A stretch of DNA of 64,000 nucleotides, taken from positions 143,263 to 207,262 of the forward strand of contig NZ_BSQG01000008.1 in the NCBI RefSeq assembly GCF_030268225.1, written 5' to 3'. Numbering within the stretch: position 1 is the first letter of the stretch; every line of letters begins with the position of its first letter. Of the stretch, positions 17,807 through 28,117 are shown one piece after another. Under the pieces are notes generated by a model, which did not search any database, was not told the DNA's origin, and saw only the letters and a program-made list of their open reading frames with translations. Source of the DNA: Nocardiopsis ansamitocini (lineage in GTDB: Bacteria > Actinomycetota > Actinomycetes > Streptosporangiales > Streptosporangiaceae). The translations under genes and the position numbers were made by a program.

Positions 17807-19369
17807 TCAGCGGGTCGCGTGCCCCGCGAGCAGGGAGCGGATCGCCGCCAGGTCGCGTTCGGCCGTGGGGCCGGCCTCCGCGCAGCGGCCGACCAGGGCG
17901 TGCCACTCCCGCACCGCCCCGTCGGCCCGTTCGCGCATCCGCGTGCGGTCGGCCGCCAGGGCCTGCGCGCGCTCGGCGGCCGTGCGCCGCCCTTTGACGA
18001 AGGCGAACGCGCCGGCCCCCGCGGCGGCCAGCGCCAGCACCAGGAACACCCAGAACGACCCCAGGAACACCCCTGTCGCCAGTAGGGCCACCGCCCCACC
18101 CGCGCACGCCAGCGCTCCGATCCGGCCGCTGTTGTCCGCCGGGTACCCCAGCGCCAACTGCGCGTCCACCGCGGCAAGGTCGCGCTCGTCGGCCCCGCGC
18201 GAAGTGATCACCACCTCGCTGCGGCGGTGGAGGAAACGCGCCTCGTCCGCGGGCTGCGCCGTCGCCCGCTCGGCCAACCGCGCCGCGCCCGCCTGGACCT
18301 GATCGGACAGCACCTCGACGGCGAAGGACCGGCGTCCGGGAGTGGTCTCGGCCCCGGTCGCGTCGGAGGTCAGCAGCTCCACGAGGTCCCCCGCGGGCTC
18401 GCTCCAGCCGGCCGTCTCGGCCTCGGAGGAGGCCGATCCGCTGCTCTCCACGACCCGGCGCAACTGCTCGACCCGGTGGATGAGGGGCGCTTCCTCGGGG
18501 CTGCCCTCCTCCACCAGCAGGCGCAGCGTCTCCACGGCGTAGGGGTCGGGATCCGCCGGGGACGCGGAAGCGGCCCCCTCCTCCAGCCAGGCGCGCAGCG
18601 CGCCCAGCCTGGCCGCGGCCTCCAGTTGGGCCTCCGCCGCCGCGGTGCCGGTCAGGCTCTCCTTGCTCCTGGCCCTGCGTCGGGGCCCGGCCCCGCCCTG
18701 GAACGTCTCCCACACGGTTGCGGCACTGCCGCTGTCGGGGTGCGCCCGGAAGGCGGCCCGCGCGCAGCCCAGCAGGTGGTCGCGTGCGCCCGCCCCCAAC
18801 AGCCCGTCGGCGGCCAGCAGCCACAGCGCGCGCTCCTGGCGCGACACCCGGGCGGGCAGTTCCGGCATCAGGGTCGGCAGGATCCAGTCGGCGTGGACCT
18901 CGGCGCGGGCACGGTCCGGTTCCTGCCCGGCGGTCGCCGTCGCCAACAGGGCGAACACCCCGCTGCGGGCCGCGTCGAGCTGGGCAGCCTCGGCGAAGTG
19001 CCGCTGCGCACCGGAGACGTCTTCGGCCAGCGCCGCCCGCAATCCCTTCGCCGCGGGGGCCAGCCAGTAGCCGGGGACGTCGTCGAGGGGGAGGTGCCCC
19101 GGCCGGGGACCCTCCAGCATCCGGCGAACCTGGTGGCGCACCCGGGCCTGGTCGCCGAAGGGGAGTAGACCCGCACGCACGTCGCTGAGCTCGACGAAGG
19201 CGTCGAAACTCGCGGTGATCCGGTCCAGCCGCTGCTCCAGCGTGCCCCTGATCCGGCTCAGCTCCGAGCGCAGCCGCGAACTCTGCGCGTGCGCACTGGC
19301 CATGGCCTGGCCGACTTCTTCGTTCAGCCGTTCGATCTCGCGGTTCTGCCGGTAGTCGGTCCAGTCCAC
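17807..19369 (-). CDS. Coiled-coil and TPR-like protein with two C-terminal membrane segments
   Basis: A 520-residue protein that I do not recognise. The N-terminus (about 8-55) is a coiled coil rich in Arg, Glu and Leu. Helical repeats of TPR type follow (for example LRAALAEDVSGAQRHFAEAA). Two transmembrane helices lie at about 415-458, and the final 60 residues are basic and cytoplasmic in character. It could be a membrane-tethered scaffold. Start is at 19369; its upstream region holds a TCAGTC-AG-GACTGA palindrome. Confidence 0.75.
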   Translation of the reverse strand: MDWTDYRQNREIERLNEEVGQAMASAHAQSSRLRSELSRIRGTLEQRLDRITASFDAFVELSDVRAGLLPFGDQARVRHQVRRMLEGPRPGHLPLDDVPGYWLAPAAKGLRAALAEDVSGAQRHFAEAAQLDAARSGVFALLATATAGQEPDRARAEVHADWILPTLMPELPARVSRQERALWLLAADGLLGAGARDHLLGCARAAFRAHPDSGSAATVWETFQGGAGPRRRARSKESLTGTAAAEAQLEAAARLGALRAWLEEGAASASPADPDPYAVETLRLLVEEGSPEEAPLIHRVEQLRRVVESSGSASSEAETAGWSEPAGDLVELLTSDATGAETTPGRRSFAVEVLSDQVQAGAARLAERATAQPADEARFLHRRSEVVITSRGADERDLAAVDAQLALGYPADNSGRIGALACAGGAVALLATGVFLGSFWVFLVLALAAAGAGAFAFVKGRRTAAERAQALAADRTRMRERADGAVREWHALVGRCAEAGPTAERDLAAIRSLLAGHATR

Positions 19370-19420
19370 GTCGTCCCCCTCGTGTCGTGCCGCCTTCCGC
19401 GGGGCACTGCCGGTCGGGCA

Positions 19421-19434
19421 TCAGTCAGGACTGA
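19421..19434. promoter_or_regulatory. Short palindrome in a divergent promoter region
   Basis: TCAGTC-AG-GACTGA is a perfect inverted repeat between the divergent 17807-19369 gene and the HAD-like gene at 19509. No regulator for it is identified. Confidence 0.35.
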
Positions 19435-19508
19435 CGGTCAAAAGGGGCCATGGGTTCCACCAAGTGCGGCAATATAGTCGGACAAAGGACGAACCCGCGT
19501 GCCCATTC

Positions 19509-20234
19509 GTGAAGGAGTCCACCATCAGCCGACTGGTGCTGTGGAACATCGACCTCACCCTCGTCGATGTCGCCCAGGTGACGCGCGCTGCCTATGCCGA
19601 GGCGTTCGAGAAGGTGACGGGGACACCGCTGGTGTACCTCGCCGCCACCGCCGGACGCACCGACTCCGAGATCTTCTTCGACTTCCTCGCCCGCAACGAC
19701 GTCGACGACCCCGACGACAGTCTGCTTCCCCGCTACATCGAGGCGCTCGGCGACGCCTTCGCCTCACGCAGGGACCTGCTCGTTGCACGGGGGCGCATGA
19801 TGCCCGGCGCCGACGCCGCCCTGGACGCGGTGCGGGCACTGCCCGACACCGTGCAGACGGTGGTGACCGGCACGATTATGCCCAACGCCCTGGCCAAACT
19901 GGCCGCGTTCGGCCTGGACCGGCGCCTCGACCTCAGCATCGGCGGGTTCGGCTCCGAGTACTACCCGAAGGCCAGCCTCATCCAGTTCACCCGCATGCGT
20001 GCGGCCGAGGCGCACGGCAGGCCCTTCCCCGAGGCCGCCACCGTCTACGTCACCGACGACGCCCGCGACGTGGAGGCGGCCCTGATCGGCCGCGCCCGTC
20101 CGGTCGCGGTGGCCAGCGGATCCTCCACCGAGTCGCAGCTCCGGGCGGCCGGTGCCCGCTACGTCCTCCAGGATCTCGGCGAACCCATGACCCTGGTCGC
20201 CGCGATCGAGGCGGCCACCGCCGACGCCGGCTGA
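19509..20234 (+). CDS. HAD-like protein with Asn in place of the nucleophilic Asp
   Basis: A HAD-fold protein of about 241 residues. Motif I reads LVLWNIDLTLVDV, so the usual nucleophilic Asp is Asn (codon AAC) while the +2 Asp remains. Motif II Thr (VVTGTIMPN), motif III Lys (YYPKASLI) and motif IV Asp pair (VYVTDDARDVEA) are intact. Without the nucleophile, normal phosphatase chemistry is unlikely. The start is uncertain: GTG 19509 is chosen, but GGAG at 19514 lies inside it, so a start further downstream, such as GTG 19536, is possible. Confidence 0.75.
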   Translation: MKESTISRLVLWNIDLTLVDVAQVTRAAYAEAFEKVTGTPLVYLAATAGRTDSEIFFDFLARNDVDDPDDSLLPRYIEALGDAFASRRDLLVARGRMMPGADAALDAVRALPDTVQTVVTGTIMPNALAKLAAFGLDRRLDLSIGGFGSEYYPKASLIQFTRMRAAEAHGRPFPEAATVYVTDDARDVEAALIGRARPVAVASGSSTESQLRAAGARYVLQDLGEPMTLVAAIEAATADAG

Positions 20235-20678
20235 TCTTCCCCCACCTCACGGGACCGCCGGCAAGGCTGGACGCGCGGTCCCGACCCGACGTAATCTCGC
20301 CTTGCTCGGCGCGTCGATCCCACGAGGAGGGCCGTCTGGATACGGTCAGTGACATGCTCGTGAAACTTACTGGCGTTTATTGCCTATGGGCGCAAAATCC
20401 CGCCGTGCAACCCACTCTTAACAGGTGAAACACACTGTTGACTGAGCCACTCGCCGTGCCGTTCCACGAATCCCAGTAGCCTTGGACGCGTGCACAAGAG
20501 GACAACGAAGTCCTCTGACACGCATTGACTCGTGTGCGCGGGTAGCGGGTCGTTGGGCGATTGCAGAGCATCGCGCCCCCGGCCGCCAGTAGGCCCGCAC
20601 AGTTCACATGATCCGACGTAACGGCCCCGCCCCGGGCGCCTATGTACCCCCGACGACTCACAAGGGAGTGAGATCGCA
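20235..20678. other. Gene-free region upstream of the glutamate dehydrogenase
   Basis: No supported gene in these 444 bases. It is AT-richer around 20355-20450 and contains TTGACT at about 20442, a possible -35 element. It probably holds the glutamate dehydrogenase promoter and a long 5' untranslated region. Confidence 0.4.
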
Positions 20679-23600
20679 ATGTCAGGGCAGTCTGACGCCG
20701 CAAAAGACCACATGCTGAGCGACGCGGTCACCCACTGGTCGGAGCTTTCCGACCAGGCGGCCGACCAGGAGCGCATCGACCACTTCCTGCGGCTCTACTA
20801 CCGCCACGTGGCCGCCGAGGAACTCAAACAGCGCACCCCCGCCCAGATCTGCGGGCCTGCGCTCTGGCACCGGGAACTGGGCGAGCAACGGCCCCAGGGC
20901 CGCGCCAAGGTGCGCGTGCACACCCCCGACGCGAACTCCGCCGGCTGGGACATCGGGCACAGCATCGTCGAGATCGTCACCGACGACGCACCCTACCTCG
21001 TCAGCTCGGTGACGATGCAGCTCGCCGAACTCGGCATCCGCGTGCACCTGGTCATCCACCCGCAACTGCGGGTGGAACGCGACCTCATGGGCACCATCGT
21101 GGCCATCGACCCCGACGAGTTCACCCTGCGCCCCCTGGCGGAGTCGTGGATGCACATCGAGATCGACCGTCAGACCGACCCCACCCGGATCAAGGAAATC
21201 GAGAACGTCCTGGAGAACGTTCTCGCCGACGTGCGCTACGTCGACGAGGACGCCGCCAAGATGCGCCACAGCGCCATCGTGCTGGCCGACGAGGTCACCG
21301 GCTCCGCCGAGACCCTCGCCTCGGGCGGGGTGCCCTGGGCCGAGATCGGGGAGAGCGCCCAGTTCCTGCGCTGGGTCGCCGAGAAGCACTTCACCTTCAT
21401 GGGCTACCGGGAGTACGACCTCGCCACCGGCGAGGACGGCGTCGAAGGACTGCGCCCCAAGCCCGGCACGGGCCTGGGCCTGCTGCGCATGGACGTCCAG
21501 AGCGGGCAGAGCTTCGCGCAGCTGCCCCCCGCCGGAGTCGCCAAGGCCCGTGAGCCCCACGTCCTGGTGCTCACCAAGGCCAACTCCAAGGCCACCGTCT
21601 ACCGCCCCAAGTACCTCGACTACGTCGGCGTCAAGAAGTTCGACGCCCAGGGCAACGTCGTCGGCGAACGCCGCTTCCTCGGCCTGTTCACGCACGACGC
21701 CATGACCGGCCCCGTCTCGCAGATCCCGATCCTCCAGCGCAAGCAGCACGAGGTCCTCAAACTCGCCGGGTTCCACGCCGACAGCTACGACGGCAAGGAG
21801 GTCGCCGAGATCCTGGCGGGCTTCCCCCGTGAAGAGCTGTTCCAGATGGACGTGCCCGAGCTCTACGACATCGTGCTGGGCGTCCTGCGCCTGCGCGAGC
21901 GCCGCGGCACCAAGCTCTTCCTGCGCCGCGACTCCTACGGCCGGTACATGTCCTGCCTGGTCTACATGCCGCGCGACCGCTACAGCACGCAGGTGCGCCT
22001 GGACATCCAGAAGGTCCTGTCCGAGGCGTTCAAGGGCGCCACCATGGACCACAGCGTCATGATCGGCTCCGCGCCCCTGGCCCGCCTCTACCTCGTGGTG
22101 CGCGCCGAGCGGGGAAGCTCGCTCGCCGACGTCGACCACGCGGCGCTGGAGACCGAGGTCGTGCGCGCCACCCGCTCCTGGGACGACGACCTCGTCGACG
22201 AGCTCGCCGCCCGCTTCGGCACCGGGCGCGCCACGGACCTGCTCGCCGCCTACGGCGACAACCTGACCAACAGCTACAAGGTGGACGTCCTCCCGTCCAC
22301 CGCCGTGGACGACCTCGACCACATCGACCGTCTCGGCGCCGACGACCTCTCCATCAAGCTCTACCGCACCGACGACGGCGGATCCGGGGCGTGGCGCTGC
22401 AAGGTCTACCGCACCGGCTCGCCCATCTCGCTGTCCAAGGCGCTGCCGCTCCTGGAGCACATGGGCCTGGAGATCGTCGACGAGTGGCCCTACGGCCTGG
22501 AGCGCCCCGACGCAACGGGCGTGCGCCGCGAGTGGGCCTGGATCTACGACTTCGGCCTGGCCGACCTCCCGGTGGACGAGAACACCACCGCCAAGGTCAA
22601 GGACCTCTTCGAAGAGGCGTTCGTCGCCCTGTGGGACGGCCGGGTCGAATCCGACCGGTTCAACGCCCTGGTCGTCCGGGGCGGCCTCACCTGGCGCCAG
22701 GTCACCATCCTGCGCGCCTACGCCAAGTACCTGCGCCAGACCGGAAGCACCTTCAGCCCGGCCTACCTCGCCGACGTGCTGGTCTCGCACACCCACATCG
22801 CCGGCTTGCTGGTCCGGCTGTTCGAGTCGCGGTTCGACCCGACCCTCGAAGTGGCGCGCATCGAGCGCACCGAGGGCATCTCCGAAGAGATCCGCAGCGA
22901 ACTCGACCTGGTCGCCAGCCTCGACTCCGACCGCATCCTGCGCTCGTTCCTGGCCTCCATCGAGGCGACCCTGCGCACCAACTACTTCCAGGACGCCGCG
23001 ACCGGCGGCAAGCCCTACCTGGTCTACAAGCTCGACCCGCAGCGCATCCCCGACCTCCCCGCCCCGCTGCCCAAGCTGGAGATGTTCGTCTACTCGCCCC
23101 GCGTCGAGGGCGTGCACCTGCGCTTCGGCTCGGTCGCGCGCGGCGGCCTGCGCTGGTCCGACCGCCCCGAGGACTTCCGTACCGAGGTCCTCGGACTGGT
23201 CAAGGCGCAGATGGTCAAGAACGCCGTCATCGTCCCCAACGGGGCCAAGGGCGGGTTCGTCTGCAAGCGCCTGCCCGCGGGCGGGGACCGCGACGCGGTG
23301 ATGGCCGAGGTCGTGTCCTGCTACAAGCACTTCATCAGCGGGCTCCTCGACGTCACCGACAACCTGGTTGACGGCGAGGTCGCCCACCCCCAGGAGGTCG
23401 TGCGCTACGACGCCGACGACTCCTACCTCGTGGTCGCCGCGGACAAGGGCACCGCGACCTTCTCCGACATCGCCAACTCCATCGCCGCCGAACGCGGTTT
23501 CTGGCTCGGCGACGCCTTCGCGTCCGGCGGGTCGGTCGGCTACGACCACAAGGCCATGGGCATCACCGCGCGCGGCGCCTGGGAGTCGGTCAAGTACCAC

Positions 23601-25547
23601 TTCCGGGAGACGGGCCTGGACGTCCAGACCACCGACTTCACCGTCGCGGGCATCGGCGACATGTCCGGTGACGTCTTCGGCAACGGCATGTTGCTGTCCC
23701 AGCACATCCGCCTCGTCGCGGCGTTCGACCACCGGCACATCTTCCTCGACCCCGCCCCCGACGCGGCCGCCGGTTTCGCCGAGCGCCAGAGGCTGTTCGC
23801 GCTCGACCGCAGCTCCTGGGCCGACTACGACACCTCGCTGATCTCTGCGGGAGGCGGAGTGCACCCGCGCACCGCCAAGTCCATCCCCGTGACCGCGCAG
23901 GTCCGCCAGGCGCTGGGCATCGACGAACGGGTGTCCTCGCTCACCCCGCACGAGCTCATCCAGTGCATCCTGCGCGCCCCGGTCGACCTGCTGTGGAACG
24001 GCGGCATCGGCACCTACGTCAAGGCGTCGACGGAATCCCACACCGCGGTGGGCGACAAGACCAACGATCCGGTGCGCGTCAACGCCTCCGACCTGCGCTG
24101 CGGAGTCGTCGGTGAAGGCGGCAACCTCGGACTGACCCAGATGGCCCGCATCGAGTTCGCCCTCGCCGGTGGCCGGGTCAACTCCGACTTCGTGGACAAC
24201 TCCGCCGGGGTGGACACCTCCGACCACGAGGTGAACATCAAGATCATGCTCGACCGCGAGGTCCGTGCCGGCCGCCTGACCAAGGAGGACCGCGACAAGC
24301 TGTTCATCGGAATGACCGACGAGGTCGCCGATCTGGTGCTGTACAACAACTACCAGCAGAACACGGTCATCGCCGCGGCCCGCAAACAGACCACCAGCAT
24401 GTTGCACGTGCACACCCGCTACCTGCGCAGGCTGGAACGCAGCGGCAAGCTCAAGCGCAAGCTGGAGTTCCTGCCCGACGACAAGACCATCGCGGCCCGG
24501 CGCTCCGCCGGACAGGGCCTCACCGGTCCGGAGTTCGGCACACTGATCGCCTACACCAAGATCACCATGGCCGAGGAGATCCTCGCCTCCGACCTCCCCG
24601 ACGACCCGTTCCTGCGCGGCGCGCTCACCGAGTACTTCCCGACCGAGCTGCGCGAGCGGTTCGCCGAAGCCATGCCCCAGCACCCGCTGCACCGCGAGAT
24701 CATCACCACCCAGGTGGTCAACGACCTGGTCAACCGGTGCGGATCGACCTTCGCGTTCCGCTTCAACGAGGAGACCGGGGCCGGGGCGGAGGACATCGCC
24801 CGCGCCTACCTGATGGTGCGCGAGGTCTTCGGGCTGCGCGACTTCTGGACCGCGGTCGAGGAACTGGGACACCGGGTCGACGTCGACACCCAGCTCGCCA
24901 TGCTGCTGGAGTCGCGCAAGCTGGTCGAGCGCACGGCCCGCTGGCTCATGCGCAACCGGTCCTCGCTGCCCGACCTCGGCGCAGAGATCGCCCGGTTCGC
25001 CGAGGGGGTCAAGCTGATCGTCCCGCAGCTTCCCGCGATGCTCCAGGGCCGCGACCTCGCCGCCTTCGTCGAGCGGCGCGACTCCTTCATCGCCCGGGGC
25101 GTCCCGGAGGAGTTGGCGGAGCAGGTGGCCGGGATGGTGCCGGCCTACTCCACCTTCGACCTCGTCCGGGTCTCCACCGAGACGGACCGCCCCCTGCGGG
25201 AGGTCGCCGAGGTCTACTTCGACCTCGCCGACCAGCTCCAGTTGAGCCGGCTACGGGAGCGCATCATCGCGCTGCCCCGCGACGACCGGTGGAACACCAT
25301 GGCACGCGGTGCGGTGCGCGACGACCTCTACGCCGCCCAGGCCGACATGTCCAGCACCATCCTGCGGTCCGGACACTCGGGGGAGACCCCCGACGAGTTG
25401 CGCGCCCACTGGACCGAGCAGAACCGCTCCTCGGTCAAGAGGGCGGGGGAGATCCTCTCCGAGATCTGGGAGGCCGAGCGTTTCGACCTCTCCACTCTCT
25501 CGGTGGCGGTCCGCTCCATCCGCTCGCTGGTCGCCGCCAGCAACTAG
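20679..25547 (+). CDS. gdh: NAD-specific glutamate dehydrogenase, large type
   Basis: A 1,622-residue enzyme of the large (180-kDa) NAD-GDH class first described in Streptomyces and Pseudomonas. It oxidatively deaminates glutamate to 2-oxoglutarate. The N-terminal part holds ACT-like regulatory segments (DDAPYLVSSVTMQLAELGI). The catalytic domain begins near 800, with GGLRWSDRPEDFRTEVLGLV and the substrate lysine Lys857 in PNGAKGGFVCKRLP, followed by the nucleotide-binding domain (GVVGEGGNLGLTQMARIEFA). ATG 20679 follows GGGAGTGAG. A terminator hairpin lies just downstream. A long antisense frame is a composition artefact. Confidence 0.96.
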   Translation: MSGQSDAAKDHMLSDAVTHWSELSDQAADQERIDHFLRLYYRHVAAEELKQRTPAQICGPALWHRELGEQRPQGRAKVRVHTPDANSAGWDIGHSIVEIVTDDAPYLVSSVTMQLAELGIRVHLVIHPQLRVERDLMGTIVAIDPDEFTLRPLAESWMHIEIDRQTDPTRIKEIENVLENVLADVRYVDEDAAKMRHSAIVLADEVTGSAETLASGGVPWAEIGESAQFLRWVAEKHFTFMGYREYDLATGEDGVEGLRPKPGTGLGLLRMDVQSGQSFAQLPPAGVAKAREPHVLVLTKANSKATVYRPKYLDYVGVKKFDAQGNVVGERRFLGLFTHDAMTGPVSQIPILQRKQHEVLKLAGFHADSYDGKEVAEILAGFPREELFQMDVPELYDIVLGVLRLRERRGTKLFLRRDSYGRYMSCLVYMPRDRYSTQVRLDIQKVLSEAFKGATMDHSVMIGSAPLARLYLVVRAERGSSLADVDHAALETEVVRATRSWDDDLVDELAARFGTGRATDLLAAYGDNLTNSYKVDVLPSTAVDDLDHIDRLGADDLSIKLYRTDDGGSGAWRCKVYRTGSPISLSKALPLLEHMGLEIVDEWPYGLERPDATGVRREWAWIYDFGLADLPVDENTTAKVKDLFEEAFVALWDGRVESDRFNALVVRGGLTWRQVTILRAYAKYLRQTGSTFSPAYLADVLVSHTHIAGLLVRLFESRFDPTLEVARIERTEGISEEIRSELDLVASLDSDRILRSFLASIEATLRTNYFQDAATGGKPYLVYKLDPQRIPDLPAPLPKLEMFVYSPRVEGVHLRFGSVARGGLRWSDRPEDFRTEVLGLVKAQMVKNAVIVPNGAKGGFVCKRLPAGGDRDAVMAEVVSCYKHFISGLLDVTDNLVDGEVAHPQEVVRYDADDSYLVVAADKGTATFSDIANSIAAERGFWLGDAFASGGSVGYDHKAMGITARGAWESVKYHFRETGLDVQTTDFTVAGIGDMSGDVFGNGMLLSQHIRLVAAFDHRHIFLDPAPDAAAGFAERQRLFALDRSSWADYDTSLISAGGGVHPRTAKSIPVTAQVRQALGIDERVSSLTPHELIQCILRAPVDLLWNGGIGTYVKASTESHTAVGDKTNDPVRVNASDLRCGVVGEGGNLGLTQMARIEFALAGGRVNSDFVDNSAGVDTSDHEVNIKIMLDREVRAGRLTKEDRDKLFIGMTDEVADLVLYNNYQQNTVIAAARKQTTSMLHVHTRYLRRLERSGKLKRKLEFLPDDKTIAARRSAGQGLTGPEFGTLIAYTKITMAEEILASDLPDDPFLRGALTEYFPTELRERFAEAMPQHPLHREIITTQVVNDLVNRCGSTFAFRFNEETGAGAEDIARAYLMVREVFGLRDFWTAVEELGHRVDVDTQLAMLLESRKLVERTARWLMRNRSSLPDLGAEIARFAEGVKLIVPQLPAMLQGRDLAAFVERRDSFIARGVPEELAEQVAGMVPAYSTFDLVRVSTETDRPLREVAEVYFDLADQLQLSRLRERIIALPRDDRWNTMARGAVRDDLYAAQADMSSTILRSGHSGETPDELRAHWTEQNRSSVKRAGEILSEIWEAERFDLSTLSVAVRSIRSLVAASN

Positions 25548-25557
25548 CCGCGCCCCT

Positions 25558-25593
25558 GAGGGCCACCGGGAGCTTCGGCGCCCGGTGGCCCTC
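25558..25593 (+). terminator. Stem-loop terminator after glutamate dehydrogenase
   Basis: A 13-bp perfect stem (GAGGGCCACCGGG and its complement CCCGGTGGCCCTC) with a 10-base loop lies 11 bases past the stop. It lacks a T-run, which is common for actinomycete terminators. Confidence 0.65.
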
Positions 25594-25713
25594 GGCCCTG
25601 TCCGGGGAACCCGGCGTCCCGGAGGCCGTGCGGGCACGGCGCAGACCGTACGAGGGGTTCGGGCGAGGACACGGTGATTTGCTCGCAGACGCCGGGCTTG
25701 GTCTGATGAGGGC

Positions 25714-26559
25714 GTGGACGCCAAGAAGGACCGCCCGACCGTCGACGAGCTGCTGGCCAGGGTTGAGGACGCCTGGCGCGACCCCGCACGGCTGCGCGCA
25801 CTGGTGCACGACGCGCTCGACGACGGTTTCGGCGCCGAGATCCTGCCCGCGGCGCGCCGGGTGCGCGAGATCGACCCAGACCTCGATCGCGGCGTCCTGC
25901 TCTACGCCCTGGCGCTGCGCGGCTGCGCCCGGCACGAGCAGGCCGAGAAGATCCTGATCGCCCACGTCAAGGCCCGGGGTGGGCGCGCCGACCTGTGGTT
26001 CGCCCTGGCCCCGTTGGCCTCCTGGCGTGGCAGCGTCAACGACGTCAACACCGCCCTGGACAATGCCCTGCTCCACGACCCCGACCACGCCGACGCGCTG
26101 ACCTGGGGATGGAAGTTCCAGTCCCGACAGCACGAGGACGGGGGCGAGCACGCGGACCAGTGGCTGGCCGACCGCAGTGGGGCAGGCTGGCGGGCGGGCC
26201 TCATGCTCGGCGAGCGGGCGCTGCACCACGGCCGTACCGACGCCGCCCTGGAACTGTTCGAGCGATCCTGCGACCGGGCCCCCAGGAGAGCGGAGCCGCT
26301 CCTGCGCGCGGCCCGCGCCCTCGCGGGTGCCGGACTCGACGAGGAGTGCGCCCGGCTGGTCCTCGCGCACTGGAGCGGCTCGCGCGGCCCCTGGCCGCTG
26401 ATCGAGCTGATCGAGGCGCAACTGCGGCTGGGGCGGATCGCCGATGCCGCGTTCGCTCTGGCCCGCCTCCGCGGTGTGCGTGACCTGGGAGACGCCGCCC
26501 CCGCGGCGGCCGAGGTGAGCCGTAGGGCCGAGGCCGCACGGCTCGCTGCGGGCCTGTAG
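25714..26559 (+). CDS. TPR-like helical repeat protein
   Basis: A 281-residue soluble protein built from helical repeats. TPR-like stretches include GVLLYALALRGCARHEQAEK, ALDNALLHDPDHADALTWGW and ALELFERSCDRAPRRAEPLL. No catalytic domain, signal or membrane segment is visible. It starts at GTG 25714 without a clear ribosome site and ends 36 bases before prfB, which may share its transcript. Function unknown; it could be a tetratricopeptide adaptor. Confidence 0.75.
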   Translation: MDAKKDRPTVDELLARVEDAWRDPARLRALVHDALDDGFGAEILPAARRVREIDPDLDRGVLLYALALRGCARHEQAEKILIAHVKARGGRADLWFALAPLASWRGSVNDVNTALDNALLHDPDHADALTWGWKFQSRQHEDGGEHADQWLADRSGAGWRAGLMLGERALHHGRTDAALELFERSCDRAPRRAEPLLRAARALAGAGLDEECARLVLAHWSGSRGPWPLIELIEAQLRLGRIADAAFALARLRGVRDLGDAAPAAAEVSRRAEAARLAAGL

Positions 26560-26595
26560 GCGGGCAGCCGCCCCGTCACGCCCTAGACTTGGGGC

Positions 26596-27714
26596 GTGGC
26601 TGACCTAGACCCCGCAGAGCAGATCAAGGAACTCTCGTCCACGCTGGCGAGCGTCGAGTCCGTTTTGGACCTCGACGCCAAGCGGACCGAGATCGAGCAG
26701 CTTCGCGAGCAGGCGGGTGATCCCGAACTGTGGAGCGACCAGGAGAACGCGCAGAAGGTGACGCGTCGGCTGTCCTTCCTGGAATCCGAGATCACCAAGG
26801 TCGAAGGGATTCGACGGCGCCTTGAGGACATCGGGGTGCTCTTCGAGCTCGCCGCAGCCGAGGACGACGCCGACACGCTGACCGAGGCCCAGGGAGAGCT
26901 CGCGTCCCTGCGCAAGGACATCGGCGAGCTTGAGGTCCGCACGTTGCTGTCGGGCCCCTACGACGAGCGCGAGGCGCTGGTCAGCATCAACGCGCAGGCC
27001 GGGGGAGTGGACGCCGCCGACTGGACGCAGATGTTGCAGCGCATGTACCTGCGCTGGGCCGAGCGGCACGGCTACCCCACCGACGTCTACGAGACCTCCT
27101 ACGCCGAAGAGGCGGGGATCAAGTCCACCACCTTCGCGGTGCGCGCGCCCTTCGCCTACGGCACGCTGCGCGGCGAGCACGGCACGCACCGGCTCGTGCG
27201 CATCTCGCCCTTCGACAACCAGAGCCGTCGCCAGACCTCCTTCGCCGGGGTGGACGTGGTGCCGGTCGTGGAGCAGAGCGACCACATCGACATCGACGAG
27301 ACCGAACTGCGCATCGATGTCTACCGCTCTTCCGGACCCGGCGGCCAGGGGGTCAACACCACCGACTCCGCGGTGCGTATCACCCACTTGCCCACCGGCA
27401 TTGTCGTGTCGTGCCAGAACGAGCGCTCCCAACTGCAGAACCGGGCGACCGCGATGTCGGTTCTGCAGGCCAAACTCCTTGAGCGCAAGCGCCAGGAGGA
27501 AAAGGCGGAGATCAACGAGTTGCGCGGCGACTCGGTGAGCAGCTGGGGGACCCAGATGCGCAACTATGTCCTCCAGCCGTACCAGAGCGTCAAGGACGTG
27601 CGCACCAACGTCGAGACGGGGAACACCGGAGCCATTCTCGACGGTGAGATCGATGAGTTCATCGATGCCGAGATCCGCTGGCTGCGCAGTCGGGAGCGCG
27701 ACACCGACGCCTAG
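26596..27714 (+). CDS. prfB: Peptide chain release factor 2
   Basis: A 372-residue RF2. The GGQ motif that triggers peptide release is at 249-251 ([11 protein letters not shown]), and the SPF tripeptide that reads UGA/UAA lies in [17 protein letters not shown] start at 26596. The reading frame is continuous: the programmed frameshift found in many bacterial prfB genes is absent. It leads the prfB-ftsE-ftsX-smpB order typical of actinobacteria, although a 403-base gap separates it from ftsE. Confidence 0.97.
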   Translation: MADLDPAEQIKELSSTLASVESVLDLDAKRTEIEQLREQAGDPELWSDQENAQKVTRRLSFLESEITKVEGIRRRLEDIGVLFELAAAEDDADTLTEAQGELASLRKDIGELEVRTLLSGPYDEREALVSINAQAGGVDAADWTQMLQRMYLRWAERHGYPTDVYETSYAEEAGIKSTTFAVRAPFAYGTLRGEHGTHRLVRISPFDNQSRRQTSFAGVDVVPVVEQSDHIDIDETELRIDVYRSSGPGGQGVNTTDSAVRITHLPTGIVVSCQNERSQLQNRATAMSVLQAKLLERKRQEEKAEINELRGDSVSSWGTQMRNYVLQPYQSVKDVRTNVETGNTGAILDGEIDEFIDAEIRWLRSRERDTDA

Positions 27715-28117
27715 ACCCCCTGCCCGGACGCGAAACGCGGTATTTTCACGTTTGGCCGTCTGTACTGGTCAGGCAGGGTGGATCCAGCTTGGGGCAAGGG
27801 GGCGAAATGCGTTTCCCGGAGATCACGGCACGATTAGGTATATGTGAACGTTATCACCGCTTGACAGTTCCGATATGCTCATGCCTGCCGGCTCATGTTA
27901 CTGCTGAGTCGGCGGGGCCGTGGAGGCTGCGGGAACGCGTTATTCCCGGCAATGACCGGCAATGACCGACTCAGAGTCGTCAGAAGTTGCCGCGTGCGGA
28001 TCTGGACATTCCGGGTTGCTTTCCCCCCTACACTGTCGATTGGCCCTGTGGCCGGTACTGCCTTGAGCGGATCCACCGCTTCGGGGCCCCAACCTTCGAG
28101 ATCCTTGTGATGCGCCT
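27715..28117 (+). other. Gene-free region between prfB and ftsE
   Basis: No supported gene. AT-richer around 27735-27900, with TTGACA at 27862-27867 as a possible -35 element for an ftsE promoter; no -10 hexamer at the right spacing was convincing. Confidence 0.4.

Noticed and set aside
20682..24872. A 1,396-codon open frame antisense to the glutamate dehydrogenase gene
   Set aside because: It arises from third-position GC bias; the repetitive Gly/Val/Asp/His-rich translation has no domain, and the plus-strand protein is a full, recognisable enzyme.
26596..26680. Programmed frameshift in prfB
   Set aside because: The release factor frame is continuous from GTG 26596, with no in-frame early stop or slippery CUUUGAC-type site.
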